Positions 1 to 15,492 of a stretch of DNA of 64,000 nt are shown here, one piece after another. Source of the DNA: Setoptus koraiensis (lineage: Eukaryota > Arthropoda); assembly GCA_048013815.1 (NCBI GenBank), contig CM106586.1:10726001-10790000 (forward strand), in the 5' to 3' direction. Position 1 is the stretch's first letter, and each line of letters begins with the position of its first letter. A program made the position numbers and the translations under genes. The notes under the pieces were generated by a model that did no database searches, had not been told where the DNA came from, and was given only the letters and a program-made list of their open reading frames with translations.

Positions 1-753
1 TTGTTTTTCCCTCTGTTGACGCTGCTTTTCGGCAGTTTTCAGTCTATTCTGCTGAACTTGTTTGTCCACAGAAACTTTGTAGGCTTTGATACGTTTATCT
101 CTCTTCTTAACAAACTCTACTAATGCACGGACTCTGTCATTGCGTTCTTTTTTAGCTGGGTCTTTGAGTTTTTTATTTTCTTTTTCCATCAATCTTAGAA
201 TCCTTCTATTTTCTGCCTCCGTAATGTTGTATTTATCAAGAAAATCGAACGTCATCTTCGTGCAGAAACTTGACCAGAAGGCATAGAATTTTCGTACAAC
301 ATCTACGTAAGACGATTCGGACGTTCCGAAAGTCGGAAATTCATCCTCTAATTTGGCATCTTCGTCCATATATACGATCTCTTCCTTGCTAATTTGCTGG
401 AATACATTTCTGTATACTGTGTAGAAACCGTCGGGTGAGTCGTCATAACAGGCAAAACACGACGAGGAGAAAAAAGGAAACAGATCTAGACATTTGTCAA
501 TCACCTCATCTTTGTTGCTACCAGCCAAAATTTGATCCTTGTGCCTGTCATACCAAGATCTCTCGCGGACATCGCTCAGCGTCTCATAAGCTTTGTGGAT
601 AGACAAGAATTTTGAGTGGGCCTCATCGGAATTGTCGTGATTTTTGTCAGGATGCCATTTTAAGGCCAGGCTTCTGTAGGCTCTTTTGATATCATCCTCC
701 GAGGAATCCTGGCTGACTCCTAGAATTTCGTAGTAGCATTGGGCGCGCGGCAT
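1..753 (-). CDS. DNAJC21: DnaJ homolog subfamily C member 21 (5' part, cut by window edge)
   Basis: Cytosolic/nuclear J-domain co-chaperone; in yeast and human this family (Jjj1/DNAJC21) acts with Hsp70 in late 60S ribosome maturation. Reading the minus strand from the ATG at 753-751 gives 251 codons open to base 1, without an intron. The J domain is at residues 6-70, with the HPD motif inside WHPDKN and a typical helix IV ending RSWYDRHKD. It is followed by the family-specific block ([35 protein letters not shown]) and a Lys/Glu/Arg-rich helix with [10 protein letters not shown]. The C2H2 zinc fingers expected near the C terminus lie outside the window. The start is chosen because the J domain begins a few residues later, as in homologues. 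It is divergent from the microprotein transcript that begins near 1065. Confidence 0.93.
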   Translation of the reverse strand, partial: MPRAQCYYEILGVSQDSSEDDIKRAYRSLALKWHPDKNHDNSDEAHSKFLSIHKAYETLSDVRERSWYDRHKDQILAGSNKDEVIDKCLDLFPFFSSSCFACYDDSPDGFYTVYRNVFQQISKEEIVYMDEDAKLEDEFPTFGTSESSYVDVVRKFYAFWSSFCTKMTFDFLDKYNITEAENRRILRLMEKENKKLKDPAKKERNDRVRALVEFVKKRDKRIKAYKVSVDKQVQQNRLKTAEKQRQQREKQ

Positions 754-1064
754 CTGGACAATTATGGATTATTTTTGTTACTGTCAACTCTATAAATTCT
801 TCATCTCCCAGAGAAATTCATTTATTATTGATTATTTATCTTTGAGCAGCTGACTGGTAATCATTGCTGCCAAAGAAAAAAAAACATTCAAATTCAAAAG
901 TCGCGCTAAGTGCGGGAGATAGTGACCTTTTCTCGTACCTCGTTATCATCGTGCTTTACTTATTTCTGTAAATAATAATCAGAGCGTACATAATTTTCAA
1001 TCACGGATCGGATTCACCCTACAAAAATGCTCTGATCAATCCTCGATAGTAGCAAAATAATATT
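754..1064. promoter_or_regulatory. shared intergenic region of divergent DNAJC21 and microprotein genes
   Basis: This 311-base AT-rich spacer separates the start codons of two divergent genes, so it must hold both promoters and 5' UTRs. I see no clear TATA box within a plausible distance of either start and no coding potential. A compact bidirectional promoter is inferred from geometry only. Confidence 0.4.
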
Positions 1065-1217
1065 ATGGTTGATATAAGACGAATAAAAAGTTTATTATAC
1101 TTCTATAGACGTAACATCGCGTTTCCTACAATCTTTGGCATCCCCATATTCATCGATTGGAATCATACTAGAAAGTGGAAACAAGAGCGTCGAGCTAAGT
1201 TGAGTTTATCAAGCTAA
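1065..1217 (+). CDS. single-pass membrane microprotein, first cistron
   Basis: A 50-codon ORF (MVDIRRIKSLL...LSLSS) has a basic N terminus, one hydrophobic segment at residues 18-31 (IAFPTIFGIPIFID) and a strongly basic tail (HTRKWKQERRAK). That layout is typical of small mitochondrial inner-membrane proteins. I do not recognise the family; the pattern recalls SMIM4/UQCC5-type complex III factors, but the similarity is weak. It lies only 17 nt upstream of a second small ORF on the same strand and no intron or poly(A) signal separates them, so the two may share one dicistronic mRNA. The alternative is that this is an upstream ORF of the larger downstream protein. Confidence 0.5.
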   Translation: MVDIRRIKSLLYFYRRNIAFPTIFGIPIFIDWNHTRKWKQERRAKLSLSS

Positions 1218-1234
1218 TCCCCCAAGTTACTTTA

Positions 1235-1522
1235 ATGCCTGCTGGTCAATCTTGGGCTTTGCCGTCCGGTTTTTGGACTGAAGGCCCAAAGAGACCCATT
1301 GGCTTCAAATCATGGAGTTATCGTGCAAATGTACTGTTCACCTTTGCTGTCGCCTCAGTAGGAGCTGTGGCTACCTTTACAGCAATCTGCCAATTTATGG
1401 CATACTCTAGGCGAACTCAAATGGGCCACTTCAAAGGAAAATCGCTCATATATAAAGGAAGTATGATACTATCTCACGAGGTTCCACCAGTAGTCGAAAA
1501 TAAAGAGGCTCTTGTAGAATAA
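1235..1522 (+). CDS. small single-pass membrane protein, second cistron
   Basis: A 95-aa ORF has one clear hydrophobic segment at residues 33-55 (NVLFTFAVASVGAVATFTAICQF), a Pro/Trp-rich N terminus and a basic then acidic tail. I do not recognise it confidently. The post-membrane segment HFKGKSLIYKGS loosely resembles the FRNKSxLFKR region of the complex I subunit NDUFB1, and the MPAG start resembles UQCC6; either would suit a respiratory-chain microprotein, and neither is proven. A canonical AATAAA lies 19 nt past the stop, supporting a real transcript. Convergent with HSP60, whose stop codon begins about 90 nt away. Confidence 0.6.
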   Translation: MPAGQSWALPSGFWTEGPKRPIGFKSWSYRANVLFTFAVASVGAVATFTAICQFMAYSRRTQMGHFKGKSLIYKGSMILSHEVPPVVENKEALVE

Positions 1523-1540
1523 GCGAGTCGCGTTAGTTGT

Positions 1541-1546
1541 AATAAA
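1541..1546 (+). terminator. poly(A) signal AATAAA of the microprotein transcript
   Basis: A canonical AATAAA sits 19 nt after the stop at 1522. It faces the HSP60 poly(A) signal on the other strand only 27 nt away. Confidence 0.6.
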
Positions 1547-1572
1547 CTTTAGTAAACATTATAGAAAAAAGA

Positions 1573-1578
1573 TTTATT
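1573..1578 (-). terminator. poly(A) signal of HSP60
   Basis: TTTATT on the plus strand reads AATAAA on the minus strand, 35 nt beyond the HSP60 stop codon. The two convergent transcripts are likely to overlap or abut at their 3' ends. Confidence 0.55.
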
Positions 1579-1612
1579 ATTGACTTAACTACATTATAAA
1601 GGCGTAAATTTA

Positions 1613-3364
1613 CTACATTCCGTATCCTCCCATACCACCCATGCCGCCCATTCCACCGCCCATGCCTCCCATATCGGGTTTGTCTTTGTTGGGTAGGTCA
1701 ACAATAACGGTCTCTGTGGTTGCGAGAAGCGAGGCGACACCGGCAGCATCCATAAGGGCAGTTCTGACGACTTTGGTGGGATCGATAATACCCGCTTGAA
1801 TCAAGTTGCAGTACTCTCCTTTCATGGCATCATAACCGAATGCTGCTTCATTGTTATCCTGAACTGTCTTAAGTACGCGACTGACGTCGACACCGGCATT
1901 ACGTGCAATAGTGGCACAAGGAACTGTGAGCGATAGCCTGATAATACTAACACCAACTCTTTGATCTTCGTTGATTGGTTTCAACTCGTCTAGGGCTGGA
2001 ATACAACGGATGAGGGCAGTGCCACCACCTGGAACAATACCTTCTTGGACAGCGGCCCTAGTTGCGCATAGAGCGTCGTTGACACGATCCTTCTTTTCGT
2101 TCACCTCGACCTCTGAGGCGCCACCAATTTTGAGCACGGCCACTCCTGACGAGAGACGGGCCAGCCTCTCGTTGAGTTTTTCCTTTTCATATTCAGAGTT
2201 AGATTCTTCGATTTCGTCTTTAATCATATCGGTCCTTCTCTTGATGTGATGTTCGTCGCCTTTGCCCTTCAGCAACAGTGTGTCGTCTTTGGTGATGATG
2301 ACCTCTCCGACTTCGCCCAAGTGTTCCTGTTTGATGTCTTCTAATTTTGTGAAGTTAGCGTCGTCGCCAAACACTATTCCGCCCGAGGCAACGGCAATAT
2401 CGTGTAGAGTTGCCTTCCTGTTGTCACCGAATCCTGGCGCCTTAACGGCACACACCTTGAGCTGTATCTTGGGATGCAATCTGTTGTACACAAGCGTTGT
2501 GAGTGCGTCGCCATCAATATCTTCGGCGATGATAAGCAGGGGTTTTTGTTGTGAGTTGGCCAATTCTAGGGCGGGCACAAGCGACTGCACCGAGCTAATT
2601 TTTTTCTCCGACAACAATATGAGACAGTCCTGGAACTCGCACTTGGCCCCCTTGGCAGCATTGATGAAATAGGGCGAAATGTAGCCCCTGTCGAATTTCA
2701 TGCCCTCGATGATTTCCAGTTCGTCGTCGAGCGTCTTGGCGTCCTTGACGGTGATGACGCCGTCCTTGCCCACCTTCTTCATAGCGTTAGAGATGAGATC
2801 GCCGATGGTTTTGTCGCCGTTGGCCGATATGGTGGCCACTTGTGAGATCTCGTCGGGGTTGTTTATTTGTGTGGCCATTTTCTTGAGCTGTTCCACCACC
2901 TTTTCCACGGCCATCATCATGCCCTTGCGCACCTCGATGGGGTTGGAGCCGGTCTCGATGCGATCGAAGCCGAGCCTGGCGATGCTGCGAGCGAGCACCG
3001 TTGCGGTGGTGGTTCCGTCGCCCGCCTGCTCGTTTGTGTTGTTGGCCACGTCCTGAACCAGCCGGGCGCCAATGTTCTCGAATTTATCCTTCAGTTCGAC
3101 GGCCTTGGCCACTGTCACGCCGTCCTTGGTTATCTTTGGTCCGCCCCACGATTGCTCGATGATGGCATTGCGGCCCTTTGGTCCCATGGTGGCGGCAACG
3201 GCGTCCGCTAGCACGTCTACGCCTCGCATCATCATTTGACGGGGCTCCTTGCCCATTCGCACGTCCTTGGCAAAGAATCGTTGCTGCTGGTGGCCGGCAC
3301 ACACTGACGCAATTCGCAAGTTTTTAGACCACGCGAGCACACCAACTCTTGTGATTAGCGACAT
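1613..3364 (-). CDS. HSPD1: 60 kDa heat shock protein, mitochondrial (group I chaperonin)
   Basis: ATP-dependent folding chamber of the mitochondrial matrix, working with HSP10. The 583-aa ORF is complete and intronless, the usual size for animal HSP60. Residues 1-33 form an Arg-rich, Phe-containing mitochondrial presequence ending near [11 protein letters not shown]. Diagnostic motifs include the nucleotide-binding loops ([23 protein letters not shown]), the apical segment [11 protein letters not shown], the conserved [11 protein letters not shown], and the C-terminal GGM repeat tail ([15 protein letters not shown]) typical of mitochondrial forms. The stop follows directly after YGM. A minus-strand TATA box about 100 nt upstream and heat-shock-element-like palindromes further up suggest stress induction. 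Confidence 0.98.
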   Translation of the reverse strand: MSLITRVGVLAWSKNLRIASVCAGHQQQRFFAKDVRMGKEPRQMMMRGVDVLADAVAATMGPKGRNAIIEQSWGGPKITKDGVTVAKAVELKDKFENIGARLVQDVANNTNEQAGDGTTTATVLARSIARLGFDRIETGSNPIEVRKGMMMAVEKVVEQLKKMATQINNPDEISQVATISANGDKTIGDLISNAMKKVGKDGVITVKDAKTLDDELEIIEGMKFDRGYISPYFINAAKGAKCEFQDCLILLSEKKISSVQSLVPALELANSQQKPLLIIAEDIDGDALTTLVYNRLHPKIQLKVCAVKAPGFGDNRKATLHDIAVASGGIVFGDDANFTKLEDIKQEHLGEVGEVIITKDDTLLLKGKGDEHHIKRRTDMIKDEIEESNSEYEKEKLNERLARLSSGVAVLKIGGASEVEVNEKKDRVNDALCATRAAVQEGIVPGGGTALIRCIPALDELKPINEDQRVGVSIIRLSLTVPCATIARNAGVDVSRVLKTVQDNNEAAFGYDAMKGEYCNLIQAGIIDPTKVVRTALMDAAGVASLLATTETVIVDLPNKDKPDMGGMGGGMGGMGGMGGYGM

Positions 3365-3460
3365 GGTGTTGAGAGCTTGTTGTGACTGACGATGTGTGAT
3401 TGGTAGTTGTAATTGATTGGATCTGTGTGTGACAGACTGATGAATGTGTGATTGTTCGAG

Positions 3461-3466
3461 TTTATA
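3461..3466 (-). promoter_or_regulatory. TATA box of HSP60
   Basis: TTTATA on the plus strand reads TATAAA on the minus strand, 97 nt upstream of the HSP60 ATG. That would place the transcription start near 3435 and give a 5' UTR of about 70 nt. Position and motif only. Confidence 0.5.
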
Positions 3467-3620
3467 TGCTGTATGGTGTATAAAATTAAGTATTTAATTA
3501 ATTAATTAGGGGCTGTAACAAGACGGAGACTATAGTGACCGATCGTGCGCTATACGTAAATGGATAGAGAACAAAGAAGTGAGAGAAAATCGTGGTCGCC
3601 GACAGCATGGTTCGCAAATG

Positions 3621-3667
3621 GAACTTTCACGACCAAACACATGCGCTTAGGCGTGTTTTTTCTAGAA
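3621..3667 (-). promoter_or_regulatory. paired heat-shock-element-like palindromes upstream of HSP60
   Basis: Two GAA/TTC inverted units with the 2-nt spacing of the HSF site occur here: GAACTTTC at 3621-3628 and TTCTAGAA at 3660-3667, followed by another GAA-like unit (AGAAAC). They lie roughly 190-230 nt upstream of the inferred HSP60 start site, a normal distance for heat-shock elements. Two-unit sites also arise by chance, so this is a candidate only. Confidence 0.4.
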
Positions 3668-4228
3668 AGAAACACGAGCATTACGCATGGACCGTGGCTT
3701 GCACCGCTGTGCGCTCCCTGCCCCCCAGAAGCCACACGCAAAACGCTTGGGCGTGCACACATGTGCAGGGGGAAGCGGCCGTTGCTGCTTGCTCGATGGT
3801 TAGCAGCACTCTCTACCACTCGTGTGGTCATGTGTGGCATACTGCGCATAGTTGCGATTGCGCGACGGGCGCAGCAATCCAAAGCTGACCTCTTCAGGCC
3901 GATTTGCAAACTCGTGCCAGCCAGCAAACAGCCAGCGAAATGGCGTTCGAACTTGGCGCGAACTTGACTTGGCCGAAATTGCGCGAAATTAGAGCGCCAC
4001 TAATTAGCGCATAATCCTATTGGTCGCGATGACTAATTAATCAATCAACAATCAACAATTTGGAGTGATAATTGGCGAATCAGCGGTAATTAGTTTAATA
4101 TGTTAATTTAATTTATCGTACAATTGTGAGTCACTCGGTTTGAGTGCGTGTGTGTCGGTTGCATGTGAGACAATTACACTATATTATGTACAATCAGCGG
4201 AATCTTCGTTGTTGCTTCTGGCCACAAT
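3668..4228. other. intergenic region between HSP60 promoter and MMP 3' end
   Basis: Overlapping ORFs in several frames at 3550-3970 look like shadows of mixed-composition DNA: no family motif, no splice logic. The second half turns AT-rich (many AATTAATTA runs) and should contain the 3' UTR of the metalloproteinase gene. Nothing else is supported. Confidence 0.5.
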
Positions 4229-7113
4229 TCACATGAAAGAAGATATAGCAGCCATAAGCAGCAAACTCAGCAAACAAGCGCCATATGAAACACTATTTAC
4301 ACCTGTCCTAAACTGGGACGCGGACGATGAAGACGACGACAACTTGAAATAGTAGTGATTGTTGGAGCCTCTCTCAGTGGGCACTAGCTTGGCGGGGGCG
4401 GCTGTGGCTGCGGCATCGTTGCTGATGGTGGCATCGTTTATGTGGGTGCCGTAAATCTTGGGGCTCGTTGTGTCCGAGTCGGAATGTAGCGACCACAGGG
4501 AGTTAGTGTCGTCGGTCTCAATCATTTCATTTCTAACATTCATGTCCAAATTGTCGTTGTCCTGGGCCCACAGCGACGGCGACAAAGGCTCGCGCCTGAG
4601 CTCATCCTCCAGCGAGTAGGGCCGGCCGTCGGGCGCGTTGCCCAGGCCCCCACTGAAGGGCAGCCTCTTCTGGGCCAAATTGGAAGCCGTGCACCCGAAC
4701 CACCACTCGCCTGTCGGTCTGGGGAACTGGGGCCTGCCTCTGGGCTCCACCTGCATTGGGGCGAGAAGATTTTTTGTGTTACTATTTCGTCTCAATGGCA
4801 AACGACTGACACGTGACACATTGGCACAACTGAATGGCGCCCAGCTTACCTTGAACTCGTGATCGTTGAACCTGTAGTACTGGTTGCCCTTGAAGAAATA
4901 GGTGATGTTGTTGTCCCATTTGAAGGCGGCGTCTATGTGCGCCGGAATGCCCGACCACACCTTTATGGAGCGCGGATACTCGCTGCTGACCGGCGGCTCT
5001 GACTTGCTATCAAAGCGCCAATATTGTGCGCCCTTGAATATGTACGTTCGTCCGTTTCCGCTCCAAACGAAAGCTGCGTCAATGTCGTTGGGTATGCCCG
5101 CAAAGCCCGTACTAATGAGCTTCGGGTAGCCATTGTCGCGCTTCTTGTTGCGGAAGCGCCAGTATTTGTTGCCCTTGAAAAAGAAGGTCTTGCCGTCGGC
5201 CCAGGTAAGGGCCGCGTTCAGGTTGCCCGGCAGACCGTCCCAGTCGGCGGATATGCGACGCGGATAATCTTTGGCCACGCCGTCGGCCGTGAGCAGCCAA
5301 TAGTGGTCGCCCTTGAACACGTACGACTGACCGTCCTCTGTGCGCGTCACCGTGTCCATTCGCGAATCGGCGCACAAATTCAACTGGGGCCCGGCGAGCG
5401 GGTCGTCGTCTTGGTCGTCGCTGTTGTCGTTGGCACCGATTGTTTCATGCTGGCCGCCGTCAGCGCCACCCTGATTGGTGGCCAGATCGTCGTCGTTGGT
5501 CTCGTGACGACGCCCGTGCACCAGCGACGGCCTCGAGGTGCTGGTCGTGGTGCTGGTAGTGGTTGTGCTGGTTGTGGTTGTGCTGGTTGCGGCGTCTGCC
5601 GCGGCGTGATAATTGAACGACGACGACGACGACATCGGGTCCATAGAGTGACTTTTGGTGCCGTACAGCGCCTGTATGGCCATTATGTCGTCCTCGTGTA
5701 TCTTGAAGTTTGGCTTGTATTTCTGATAGAAGGGCGCCATCAGGGCCTCGCGAACGCTGCTGTGGCCCAGTCCGAGCGAGTGACCCAGCTCGTGCGCGGC
5801 CACCTGAAAGATGTTTGTGCCCGCGTACGAGTCTATGGTCCAGTATTCCTGGTCGTCGAAATGAGCGTCGCCGCCGTATTGCGGAAAATAGGCATGCGCC
5901 AGGGTGTTGCCGGGCCCGTCGAATGCGTCCCCGTCGCCGTGATCGCCACTAGCAAACCGGATGTCGATGTGTACGCGACCGTCGCGCTTCACAATAAAAT
6001 CGATGGGCGCCACCTGGGACCAGACGCCGAACGCCATGGCGATCTGTTGATCGACCTCTTCGCGCCTGTTCAGGTACCTGGTCGGGTACTGCGATATCCG
6101 GTATGTGAGCTCTTGGCGTCTCCATTTGCTGCCCTGTAACGCGTACCGTTTCTTGCGCCGGCGGGGCCCCACGAGCGAGCCCAAATTGGCGCGCCTCGAT
6201 CTGTTGCCGCGGGCTTGGTGAGCCGTGTGCGGATGGTGTGCGTGGCCGCCACCGCTGAGCCAAAGCGGTTGCCCGAACGTGGCTCGTTGCGAGCCGAGCG
6301 GCTGAGCCGAGGGAGCGGCCAGGTCCTTGTTGCCGCACCGGGGCACCCGCATGAAATATTGGGTCTTGTTGTCGAGCAGGCCGGACTCGTTGAGGCCCGC
6401 GAAGCGCTGGAACGACTTGATGGCGCTCTGAAAGGACAGCTCTGTCACCAGATTGGCCGTCGTGGAGAATGTCTCACTCATGTAGCCGAACTTTTGTAGG
6501 TAGGTCTGCGCGCGCGCAACATTAATCGATTAGTTGATTGTGTCAGCCGGAAGTGATATGGTCAGTGATTAATTGGGCGTTGGTCGGTTGATCGAGCAGT
6601 CGATCGAACACGGTTGTGGGTACTTACCAAGGCGTTGATTTCCTTCATGTTGGCAGCGTCTTGTCGGTACGCGGCGCCGGTGCTGTTGTGGTCTGACTTG
6701 GGGGCCGGCAAGTGGTTGGCAGGTTGCGATGCATTTGTTGCTGTCGGTGCTGTTGCTGCTGCTGTTGGCGGTGGTGGCGGTTGTGGCGGCGGCGGCTGGG
6801 CCGGTTTGGAATGTTGTTGGTGTGACGGTTGCAGGGGCGCGCAGTCGCTGACGGTGGCGCAAACGAGCAGGCTCAGCACGCCGATGCAGCTAATTAGCAG
6901 TTGCAATTGGTAGTGGTCACTGAAATTGTGTAGCCTAAACCTAAGCAGTTTGTTGGCGTCGTAAGAGTGCAAATAAATTGCAGTGGCCGATGTGCACTGT
7001 GTCGTCCGGTCGTGTCTGAGATCTCTGAATGTGCTTGGTGTGCTGGCGGGGCGCTTGCTGCGTTGGCCGCCGCCGCGGCCGCTGCGACCAGCGCCGGAAG
7101 TGGCCATTAACAT
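4229..7113 (-). CDS. matrix metalloproteinase, furin-activated, probably GPI-anchored (Mmp2-type)
   Basis: Zinc endopeptidase of the cell surface that cuts extracellular matrix. Three exons by consensus and frame: 7113-6628, 6505-4850, 4750-4229 (introns 122 and 99 nt, both phase 0), about 887 aa. Order: an N-terminal region of about 80 residues before a hydrophobic signal-like stretch (LLISCIGVLSLLVCA), a Pro/Ala-rich linker, peptidoglycan-binding-like prodomain (YLQKFGYMS), cysteine switch PRCGNKD, furin site RRRKKR, catalytic domain with HELGHSLGLGH and Met-turn ALMAPF, Ser/Thr-rich hinge, four hemopexin blades closing in WWFGC, and a C-terminal extension ending in a hydrophobic tail (ACLLSLLLMAAI) typical of a GPI signal. 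An in-frame TAA just upstream fixes the first exon start. The 99-nt intron has no stop, so an unspliced reading stays open. Confidence 0.93.
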
Positions 7114-8347
7114 AAATTAGCCTCTAATAAATTAGCTGTTGAGTTGAGTTTGGTGCTTGCACGAGCGCGAGAGCAACAGGTAGAGATGGCTCTGATGAAA
7201 GGGCTGCTGATATGACGCTGCTGATTACGATTGGTCAGTTGGGCCACTCGTCGCTGGCACTGGCTCATAAGCGACTGAGGCGTTGCGCATGCCGCACACT
7301 CGACGTAGTTGTTGTTGCTGTTGCTGTTGTTGTTGGTGTTGCTGTCGTTGTAGCTGTTGCTGTCGTCGTAGCTGTTGCTGTCGTTGTTGTTGCTGTTGTT
7401 GCTGCTGCCGCTATGGTGAGAGATTGAGCGATTTATAAGATGCGCAAGATGCCTCGATGGAGTGTGTGTCGATTTGCACAGACAGATCACATAATTGCAT
7501 CATCGTATCATCACCGTTGCAAAATTGAATGTTGCGTGACGATGGCCGCCTGCACAGTGACCGCCGATGGCCAGGTGAGCGCGATTACACGTGAATAGGC
7601 ATAACGTTGTGTGTGAGCAACAATTTTTCGTCTTGCGTCTTGAGGCGTCCTGTCTTGGCCCTTGGCGTATGTGCCCACGATATATTCACAATCTGGCCAC
7701 AATACACTCTCAATATACTCTCAATCTGCTCGCAAACGGCTATCGGGATGCGGCTTGCGTCCCGACGTGTGACTAATTGAGATTGCGCCCAGATGAACTC
7801 GGCTAACTTGACCTTGGCCGCAGCCGATGTTATGTTATTCTGCTGCTGCTGCTTGCGATACAAACAAATGTAACTCTTTCTTTTGATACGATGCTGTTGC
7901 CGGTGTAATGTTGCTGTTGTTGTTGCCGCGAATACGAAATTATCTCAATTACGCGCATGTTACCTGCGACACGACGCTAATATAATGATTGGCGCAACAG
8001 ATTGGCGAAACTAGCGACTGGCAACGCTCAAAAACGTCGCTTCTCTTATTATCATCTTATACCACTGGACAACTGACGCAACGCAGCAAGGCCACACCAG
8101 TTCACCCTACCACCTGTCGTTAAGTTAATAGGCGCCGCTTCGGATGCCGCTTCGAACGCCGCTTCGGAAGCCGCTGCCTGAAGCGGAATTATTTTTATTA
8201 TTCTTTGTGCAACTTGTCTGCGCACTCAACAACGCCGGCAACAGCATCAACAACAACAACAACCAGCAAGTGGTGGTAATGTCCTTTAGCGCGCACCGAC
8301 ACACATCACTCCTTCCTATTGTGTCAAGATCAGACTATTTATATTAC

Positions 8348-8350
<3 letters not shown>

Positions 8351-8397
<47 letters not shown>
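8351..8397. repeat. (CA)n microsatellite
   Basis: An uninterrupted AC dinucleotide run of about 46 bases, ending in AAAATC. Confidence 0.95.
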
Positions 8398-8401
<4 letters not shown>

Positions 8402-9278
8402 CAGTTAGACAACTGGCCGGCGCCAGATCCGCTGCTGCTGCCGTCGCCGCCACTCAACAACAGGTAGCAGCCGTGGGTACAAGATACACCAAAGGCTCGC
8501 CATTGCCGTTACTATTGTCCGCCGATCCGATGATGATGAACTGTCTCACTTTTGTCTAACTAGTGCTGCTATTCTCTTCTGCAGCAGTGCTTCTTAACCC
8601 CTGCACGATAGAACCCGGCCAGCTCACATTACGTAACCATGCAAACAGCCACCTGTTACAAACGGCAACTGCAACAACAACAACAACAACAGCGAGCTGC
8701 CATGTCAACTACTCCAATGCCAGTCAGGTGCAGAGCATTACTTGTTTCTCTTTGTTGTTCATTCATCATCAAGTTGCTTTGTTGCCTCGGCTGTTGATGT
8801 CGTTGTTGCTGCCGCTGCCGTTGTTGTTGTTGTTGTTGATGCTGTTGATGCTGTTGTTGTTGTTGGTGCTGCTGTTGCTGTTGTGTGTCTCATTCGCATC
8901 TTACTATCGTGCCTCAAATAGCCACCGTAGTAATAATAGCACACTATTATTACTCACCTCGCATCTATCTATATTCACAAGCTATAGAGATGTAGCTTGG
9001 CAACTCTTGCAACCATCCAATCATCTATTCACCATAAATATAGTAACCATGTTTATTTATATTGTGTGTGCGCTTCTAAGAGGTCAAGTTTATGCTTCAA
9101 TTCTTTCTCTATCTCATTCAAAGAGCATTCACTTCTTCATTCAAGTTCAAGTCTAGGTACAGTCTATCTAGCGTAGCTCACCTCAACCGCTACTAGGCTT
9201 TTCAAGGTTCATCCCGATTACTATACTAAAATGAAACCACTTATCATTATTATTATTATTATTACAACTTTATGTGAT

Positions 9279-9305
9279 TGTGTGTGTGTGTGTGTGTGTG
9301 TGTGT
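9279..9305. repeat. (TG)n microsatellite
   Basis: A TG dinucleotide run of about 26 bases, shortly after an ATT triplet run at 9245-9263. Confidence 0.9.
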
Positions 9306-10644
9306 TTATTTGTGTATAGTGATGCAACACAATTTCAAAAGAACGTTAATTCGGACCATAGCACTTTATATTGGACCACACACACAATAAACATTTTACA
9401 TCACATTCAACCACAAACAGATACATGACATATGATGCAATGGATGTTATGCAATGGACGAACAAGCGGGCTTGGCTCAAACAGGAAGTGTTACTCATTA
9501 AAATATACACACAACAAAGGATTGATGCGCTCATAGTAGGCACCTTCATGCTTATTATGCAATGTTATCAACATCATCATCATCATCATTTTATAATATT
9601 ACAACATGCGGCAAAGGTGACATGTACCTTGTCACGGGCAATATCAGCAGCATAATGCCATCAAGTTAGTCAGTTTTTACAGCTTTGTTGTCTCAAATAT
9701 ACAGTTCGACACAGTGCGATGATGGCCACTTCATTAGTTGTGGTCAAATTATTAATTAGCCACCACATGAACAAATGAAATAATGATAACAAAAAGGTCT
9801 ATTTGCATTTTTTGCTATTTCTATTGCTATGAATACATCCAGGTGGAAGGATTTTATTGACTAGACAGCTGCTGGCCGGAATCTAGCAATAGTATACGGT
9901 TTTAGCATATATCATATCCATAGCGGAAGCTTCATTGTCTATTAGCAACAATGAACAATACGTCAACTGGATCACCGAGGTCACGATCAATAAGGCTTCT
10001 GGTTCATAACACGCTAAACTGCTATTCTATATCTCTTCAATGGTTCCTACTAAATGTTTCTATTATCATTGCTGAATACTCTGCTACATATCAGCGTTTG
10101 TTGAAATTTAATTAAATATGTAAGGCATCAGAAATTGAGTCAAGCTCGTGATCGAAGCGAAAAAAAACATGTCGCTGTATAAATGCTAATGCTGCAGTGA
10201 TGTAGACATGCAGAAGATATAGAGCACACATTGTTTGATAAAAACCGATCAATATTTTATCGTAACACTAACAAAGAAACAGTTTATATTGAAAGGAGGT
10301 TTGATGAGCATCGATCTTGTGTTCAATAATTTAGTTATTTTATTCAAATTCTCTCTCTAAACGATTTAAATATATATATATATTTACGTGTGGATTTTTC
10401 TATATATATCGTATAAATTGCAATTTATTATATAGTCTTTGTCGAGATGATAATTATGTCATCATTATTAAAACACTAACGAGAAATTGAAATACGATTA
10501 AATCTCATCTTAAGCTTCGTTCATCGTCGTAATTCATTGTCCATTGTTGTGAGAACCAGAAATGCTTTCTTTTCATTCGTCGTCCTCTTCCCTCTCTAGC
10601 AAAACTTCGTTCAAATCTGGCTCATCACAACAATTGATTGATTG

Positions 10645-15492
<4,848 letters not shown>

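Larger units (their letters stand above)
7114..10644. other. gene-free spacer upstream of MMP and downstream of PAR-1
   Basis: About 3.5 kb. 7114-7500 probably includes the MMP 5' UTR/promoter and carries CAA/GTT and GTC triplet runs. 8150-8170 has a TTCGNANGCCGC tandem, 8351-8397 a long CA tract, 8800-8880 CTG/TTG triplets, 9245-9263 ATT repeats, 9279-9305 a TG tract, 9570-9585 CAT repeats and 10371-10383 AT repeats. ORFs here translate these repeats and show no family. The stretch from 9650 to 10644 is plain AT-rich sequence and should include the PAR-1 3' UTR. Confidence 0.5.

Noticed and set aside
5024..6139. 371-codon plus-strand ORF opposite the MMP gene
   Set aside because: It is the antisense shadow of the MMP exon, whose catalytic and hemopexin motifs are clear; the plus-strand peptide has no motif.
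8563..9156. 197-codon ORF with a Leu-rich stretch looking like a membrane protein
   Set aside because: The Leu run is a translation of CTG/TTG triplet repeats; other frames and the other strand give similar low-complexity peptides.
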